Positions 34,580 to 38,157 of a stretch of DNA of 38,157 nt are shown here, in pieces. The notes beneath the pieces are model-generated. The model was not told the DNA's origin, did no database searches, and worked only from the letters and a program-made list of their open reading frames with translations. Made by a program: the position numbers and the translations under genes. Position 1 is the stretch's first letter; every line of letters starts with the position of its first letter. Source of the stretch: Chloroflexota bacterium (GTDB lineage: Bacteria; Chloroflexota; Ktedonobacteria; Ktedonobacterales; Ktedonobacteraceae); NCBI GenBank assembly GCA_902810755.1, contig CADDYT010000056.1:1-38157 (forward strand). The letters run 5' to 3'.

Positions 34580-36730
34580 TCAGGCTAACAGGCTTCTCAA
34601 TACCTGTCCCTGTATCGCCTGCGCAGCCTGGTAGAGGGCGCGAAAGGCGGGAAGGCCCAGTTTCTGTTCCAGCGCCTTGAGGAAAAGCTCGATGGAGTGT
34701 GAGGTCGGGTCGGAGAGAGACTGACGCAGGGCGAGCGCGGCCAGCAGCACCGCCAGCCCTTCCTCGCGCTGCCCCTGCTCGAAGAGGAGCAGGCCGATAC
34801 TGCTGAGAATCATGCCCTGATACGGGTGTTTTGGCGTCTGCTTGAGGAAGCGCAGCGCATCCCGGTAATAGCGCAGCGCCTGCCCCGGCTGTCTCTCATC
34901 AGAGGCGAGCAGGCCGAGGTTGTGGCGCAGCGCGCTTTCCAGAAAGGGATCGAACGACTGCCGGTCGAGGGTGAGCGCGCGCTCAAAGCAGGCCCGCGCC
35001 TCTCGCAGGTTGCCCCGCGCCCGCGCGAGTTCGCCCTGGTTGGTCAGGATCGTGGCCTCGCCGCGCGTGTCGCCGAACATGCGGTAGAGAGCAAGCGCAT
35101 ACTCGAAGCAGGCGCGGCTCTCCGCTTCATGGCCCAGGCGGCCATAGAGCAGGCCCAGATGGCCACAGACCAGCGCGACATCGCTGTGCGCCAGCACGCC
35201 GCGCGGGGGCAGCATCATCGTGTAGAGTTCGACCAGCGTATTCCACGCCCCCCACCGCACCATATCCTCGTGCAGGCCCTCGCTGAAAAGCAGATCGCAG
35301 GCTTGCTGCCAGTGCCAGCCGTGACAGAAGTGGCGAATGGTGGAGATGAGCGGCTCGACATCCTGTGGGCCGCGCCGCTGCTCGCGCGGGACGACCTGCT
35401 GCCGCGCTCGCTGCTGGTAATAGACGGCGACGCGCATATGGCCGGCGGCCAGGGCCACGCGCGCCGCCTCAGGCGAATTGGCCACCCCCGCCTGCGGCCC
35501 CGTCACCCCCAGCAGGCCGCTGGTGCGGCGTTCGCTGCCCGTGAGATAGTTGTCGAGAATATATCGCCGCAGCAGCGTGTGCAGATCAAAACAGAGAGTA
35601 CCATCGCGGTCGAAACGTACCTGCACCAGCGCGAGTTGCGCCAGCAGCCGCACCTCCTGTTCGAGCGTTGGCAGGTCGGTCGCCCCATCGTACTCCTCGC
35701 TACGCATGGTCATACTGATGGCCTGCAACGGCACCGGCTCATCGAAGAGACTGAGGGAGCGCAGCAGCGCCCGTTGCACGACGTTCAGGTTGTGGTAGAC
35801 GGCGGCGAGCAGATTAAGGGGGACATAGCCATTCCACAGGGGCAGATATTCGGGCGCGCTGAGCAGGTAGCGCGGGTGCGCGCCGGTCAGGGAACAGAGC
35901 GTGCTGCACAGGACAAGGGCGTAGGCATGCCCGGCGCAGCGTTGCCAGAGCAGCGAAAGCTCCTCCGGTGCAGCCTGCACGCCGCGCTGCTGCATCAGGG
36001 CCGTCCCCTCCGGGATGCTCAGCCGCGAGACGAGATAGGAGCGTGTGCGGGCCTCGCTCTCTTCGTCCTCGTTGTGTTGCACAAAGGGAGAGCGATAGCT
36101 GGTAAGCAGCACGCGGCTGGCCCCCAGATCGGTCTGTAGCATATCCAGCAGCAGCGAAATGGCCCCGCGTTCCTCGTTGATGGTGATAGTTTTTTCTCCA
36201 AGGGTCAGCCATTCATCGAAGTGGTCGAACACGATCAGGGCCGGTTCCTGTGGGCGGCGCAGGGCAAGCAGGAGCAGGGAGATCTGCTGTTCCGGCTTGA
36301 GAAAAAAGAAGGCCGGGTCGCTCGCGCCGAGGGAGTCGAGGATGGCAGCGATGGCATCAGGCAGAGTAGTGTGCGGGCCGAGGCCAAGCCAGACCATATG
36401 GCGCGGAGCCGGTTGGCCAGCGCGCGCCACCTCCTGCAAACGGCGATAGAGCAGCGCGGCCAGCGTCGATTTGCCTGCTCCGGCATCTCCGCTCAGCACC
36501 AGCGTGCTGAGCTGCGGGCGGTTAAGCAAATACAGCGCCGTGTTCACCTCGTCCGCACGCGGCATAATCAGCCCGCCGTCCGTCGGCGGAGGGGTGGGGG
36601 CAGCAATGCTCCTACCGGCAGGCCACCCCTTGCGGGTGGCCCTACTATATACGTCGCGCTCGTTTGCCCCGCGAGCGTTGGCGGTCGGGGGGGGCGTGTA
36701 TAGCCCCGCGTGTTCGTTCCTGTTTATCAT
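34580..36730 (-). CDS. STAND-like P-loop ATPase with C-terminal TPR repeats
   Basis: This protein (716 residues from ATG 36730) has a P-loop ATPase: Walker A GDAGAGKST (81-89), Walker B ALIVFDHFDEW, a sensor-like RVLLTSYRSP, then a winged-helix-like FDLHTLLRRYIL. Its second half is helical TPR repeats (GHLGLLYGRLGHEAESRACF, GELARARGNLREARACFERA and more). This is the STAND/NB-ARC plan, used for signal-triggered oligomerisation, but the N-terminal effector or DNA-binding domain expected before RADEV...LNRP is missing. Instead there is a 55-residue Pro-rich stretch crossing a palindromic repeat. ATG 36565 (M56) is the alternative start, though neither has a strong ribosome binding site. It may be a cut-down or repeat-disrupted member, or it may work with an effector elsewhere. 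Confidence 0.82.
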   Translation of the reverse strand: MINRNEHAGLYTPPPTANARGANERDVYSRATRKGWPAGRSIAAPTPPPTDGGLIMPRADEVNTALYLLNRPQLSTLVLSGDAGAGKSTLAALLYRRLQEVARAGQPAPRHMVWLGLGPHTTLPDAIAAILDSLGASDPAFFFLKPEQQISLLLLALRRPQEPALIVFDHFDEWLTLGEKTITINEERGAISLLLDMLQTDLGASRVLLTSYRSPFVQHNEDEESEARTRSYLVSRLSIPEGTALMQQRGVQAAPEELSLLWQRCAGHAYALVLCSTLCSLTGAHPRYLLSAPEYLPLWNGYVPLNLLAAVYHNLNVVQRALLRSLSLFDEPVPLQAISMTMRSEEYDGATDLPTLEQEVRLLAQLALVQVRFDRDGTLCFDLHTLLRRYILDNYLTGSERRTSGLLGVTGPQAGVANSPEAARVALAAGHMRVAVYYQQRARQQVVPREQRRGPQDVEPLISTIRHFCHGWHWQQACDLLFSEGLHEDMVRWGAWNTLVELYTMMLPPRGVLAHSDVALVCGHLGLLYGRLGHEAESRACFEYALALYRMFGDTRGEATILTNQGELARARGNLREARACFERALTLDRQSFDPFLESALRHNLGLLASDERQPGQALRYYRDALRFLKQTPKHPYQGMILSSIGLLLFEQGQREEGLAVLLAALALRQSLSDPTSHSIELFLKALEQKLGLPAFRALYQAAQAIQGQVLRSLLA
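36618..36653. repeat. GGCCACC hairpin within the STAND gene's 5' region
   Basis: A single compact copy (arms around GGCCACCC and GGGTGGCC) with the family tail CCCTACTATATACG. If the ATG at 36730 is used it is translated as part of RDVYSRATRKGWPAG. Confidence 0.7.
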
Positions 36731-36814
36731 CCGTTACATACCCTGTCTGTGCATCGATGTTGCATTGTGTCTCCCCCTGTATCAGAAGTATATCCTACTT
36801 TCCCCACAAAAGCT

Positions 36815-36844
36815 TTGAGTGGGTGTATGAGTAGCACTTATATG
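36815..36844 (+). promoter_or_regulatory. Weak candidate promoter for fmt
   Basis: TTGAGT (36815-36820) and TATATG (36839-36844) are 18 bases apart, about 50 bases before the fmt start. Both hexamers are imperfect. Confidence 0.3.
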
Positions 36845-36892
36845 CTAAGATAGGGAAAATTTTTCGGATGTGAAGAGAGGGAAGGATTAGCA

Positions 36893-37882
36893 ATGGTACG
36901 TATCATCTATATGGGTACGCCGCAGTTCGCGGTACCGGCATTAGAGGCGCTGATCGCCGGCAGGGAGCCGGGCAAGGTGCTGCCGGAAGGGTATGAGATC
37001 GCCACCGTGATTACGCGGGTCGATAAACCGGTCGGGCGCGGGCAGGAGATTGTCTATTCGCCCGTCAAACAGACGGCGCTGGCGCACGGCATTCCCGTCT
37101 GGCAGCCGGGTTCGCTCAAGAAGCCGGAAAACATCGAGGCGCTCGCCGCCTACAAAGCCGATCTCTATATCGTCGCCGCCTTCGGGCAGATATTGCCGCA
37201 GGCCGTCCTCGACCAGCCGCGCTACGGCACGCTCAACATCCACGCCTCGCTGCTGCCCCGCTATCGCGGCGTCTCGCCCATTTCCGAAGCCATCTTGCAG
37301 GGAGACCGCGAAACCGGCGTCACCATCATGCTGCTGGACGCGGGCGTCGACACCGGCCCCATGCTCTACAAACGAGCCGTCCCGCTCACAGGCGAGGAGA
37401 CGACCGGCAGCCTGACAGAGACGCTGGCGCAGGTAGGCGCGCAGGCACTGCTAGAAACCCTGCCGCGCTGGATCGGCGGCCAGATCACGCCCATCCCCCA
37501 GGATGAGACACAGGCTACCCACACACGCATGCTGCGCAAAGAAGATGGCGAAATCTCCTGGCAGCGTCCTGCTGCCGTGCTGGCGCGTATGGTGCGCGCC
37601 TACACCCCCTGGCCGGGGGCCTACACCCACTGGCGCGGCAAACTGCTCAAAATCGTCCACGCCCGCGCTCTGGAAGTGGAGCCGGAAGCGCCCATTCCCG
37701 GCGAAACGCTCGTGCCGGGAATGGTGAGCGTGCGCGAAGAGGGTGGGCAACAGGTTCTCGCCATCGTCACCGGTTCCGGCCTGCTCATCGTCGACCGCCT
37801 CCAGCTCGAAGGCAAACGCGCTATGAGTACCGACGAGTTTCTGCGTGGCTACCCGCAAATTGTGGGGGCAGTGCTGGGATAG
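36893..37882 (+). CDS. fmt: Methionyl-tRNA formyltransferase
   Basis: This 329-residue cytoplasmic enzyme transfers a formyl group from 10-formyltetrahydrofolate to initiator methionyl-tRNA. The N-terminal Rossmann half opens VRIIYMGTPQFAVPALEAL. The hydrolase-type active site is complete: Asn115 and His117 in LNIHASLLPRYRG, and Asp153 in LLDAGVDTGPM. VDKPVGRGQ matches the loop usually written PDRPAGRG. The C-terminal tRNA-binding domain follows, with RMLRKEDGEISW and an AYTPWPGAYTHW block. Length is normal. ATG 36893 has GGAAGGA about seven bases upstream. It is usually next to def or the priA/rsmB genes, but here it stands alone, so the local order is not the common one. Confidence 0.97.
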   Translation: MVRIIYMGTPQFAVPALEALIAGREPGKVLPEGYEIATVITRVDKPVGRGQEIVYSPVKQTALAHGIPVWQPGSLKKPENIEALAAYKADLYIVAAFGQILPQAVLDQPRYGTLNIHASLLPRYRGVSPISEAILQGDRETGVTIMLLDAGVDTGPMLYKRAVPLTGEETTGSLTETLAQVGAQALLETLPRWIGGQITPIPQDETQATHTRMLRKEDGEISWQRPAAVLARMVRAYTPWPGAYTHWRGKLLKIVHARALEVEPEAPIPGETLVPGMVSVREEGGQQVLAIVTGSGLLIVDRLQLEGKRAMSTDEFLRGYPQIVGAVLG

Positions 37883-37883
37883 C

Positions 37884-37967
37884 CCTCATAAGCGTTAACT
37901 TCAGGCCGCCTCAGGCCACCCCTTGCGGCTCTACAAGCGGCACGGCCTTCAGGTAACGCTTATGAGG
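37884..37967. repeat. CATAAGCGTTAAC palindrome after fmt
   Basis: CCTCATAAGCGTTA (37884-37897) pairs with 37954-37967 over 14 bp, with a diverged GGCCACC-family core in between; it starts two bases after the fmt stop. It is a relative of the elements at 26079 and 32208. The stretch 37968-38125 shows no gene or clear structure. Confidence 0.7.
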
Positions 37968-38125
37968 GGTGGCCCTATCAGTGTCCCACCATCTCCAGTA
38001 CCCGCCACTTCCAGGGTACCCTGCGAGCGGGGGGTTGCTATTCGTTTGCCCTATTTAGCAACGCGATCCATCACTTCTCACCGGGAGACACCTCCTCAAC
38101 CACCCGGATCGGCGGCGCGCTCAGC

Positions 38126-38157
38126 ATGCCGTCTGCTGGCTCTCTCTGCTGGCCTGC
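38126..38157. repeat. Partial copy of the 18538-18569 repeat
   Basis: These 32 bases match the reverse complement of 18538-18569 at 30 positions, beginning ATGCCGT and ending TGGCCTGC. The element is cut by the window end. Confidence 0.75.

Overview
The window is about 60% GC, densely coded and bacterial. It looks like a chromosomal segment of a Chloroflexota bacterium, most likely of the Ktedonobacteria type. The reasons are the mix of STAND-type ATPase, WD40, Uma2, DUF3592, DUF998 and WYL proteins, the very large FtsX-like permease, and the many short GC-rich palindromes scattered between genes. This placement is inference from gene content; there is no rRNA or other decisive marker. No tRNA, rRNA, CRISPR array, transposase, integrase or phage gene was seen.

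Layout. 115-5467 (minus strand): a flavin monooxygenase overlapping the end of a large exported membrane protein, then a DUF3592 membrane protein. 5607-7703: a dienelactone hydrolase convergent with an MFS transporter. 7897-13092 (plus): a tight three-gene operon of ADP-forming acyl-CoA synthetase, adenosine deaminase family protein and copper amine oxidase. 13107-13684: a strong promoter, a roughly 200-nt structured leader whose last hairpin covers the ribosome binding site, and a small DUF3592-like protein. 13694-15465 (minus): hpaD and an FAH-family hpaG-like gene of homoprotocatechuate meta-cleavage. 15654-18199: a peptidoglycan-amidase-fold protein convergent with a nucleosidase fused to a seven-bladed WD40 propeller. 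18705-24887: a 2060-residue permease made of two homologous halves, with no ATPase gene beside it. 25077-26069: DUF4395 plus membrane thioredoxin. 26484-28038: DUF998 protein convergent with a GNAT acetyltransferase. 28183-32044 (minus): a heterodimeric ABC exporter pair. 32425-34380: a small protein divergent from a WYL regulator, then a Uma2 nuclease-fold protein. 34580-36730: a STAND-like ATPase with TPR repeats. 36893-37882: fmt.

How parts may work together. The amine oxidase and the hpaD/hpaG pair suggest breakdown of tyramine-like or dopamine-like aryl-ethylamines through homoprotocatechuate; the acyl-CoA synthetase could handle an aryl acetate, but several pathway steps are absent here. 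The two ABC half-transporters complement each other in their degenerate motifs, as expected for an asymmetric heterodimer. The nucleosidase-WD40 protein and the STAND/TPR ATPase resemble parts of the conflict or signalling systems common in complex multicellular bacteria, though neither has a defence island around it.

The most unusual layer is repetitive. At least four families of short palindromes sit between genes, nest inside each other (32138-32391 and 18376-18569), and in three places are read into protein ends: the ABC exporter C-terminus, the N-terminus of the large membrane protein and the N-terminus of the STAND ATPase. The leader at 13142-13339 is the best candidate for an undescribed regulatory RNA.
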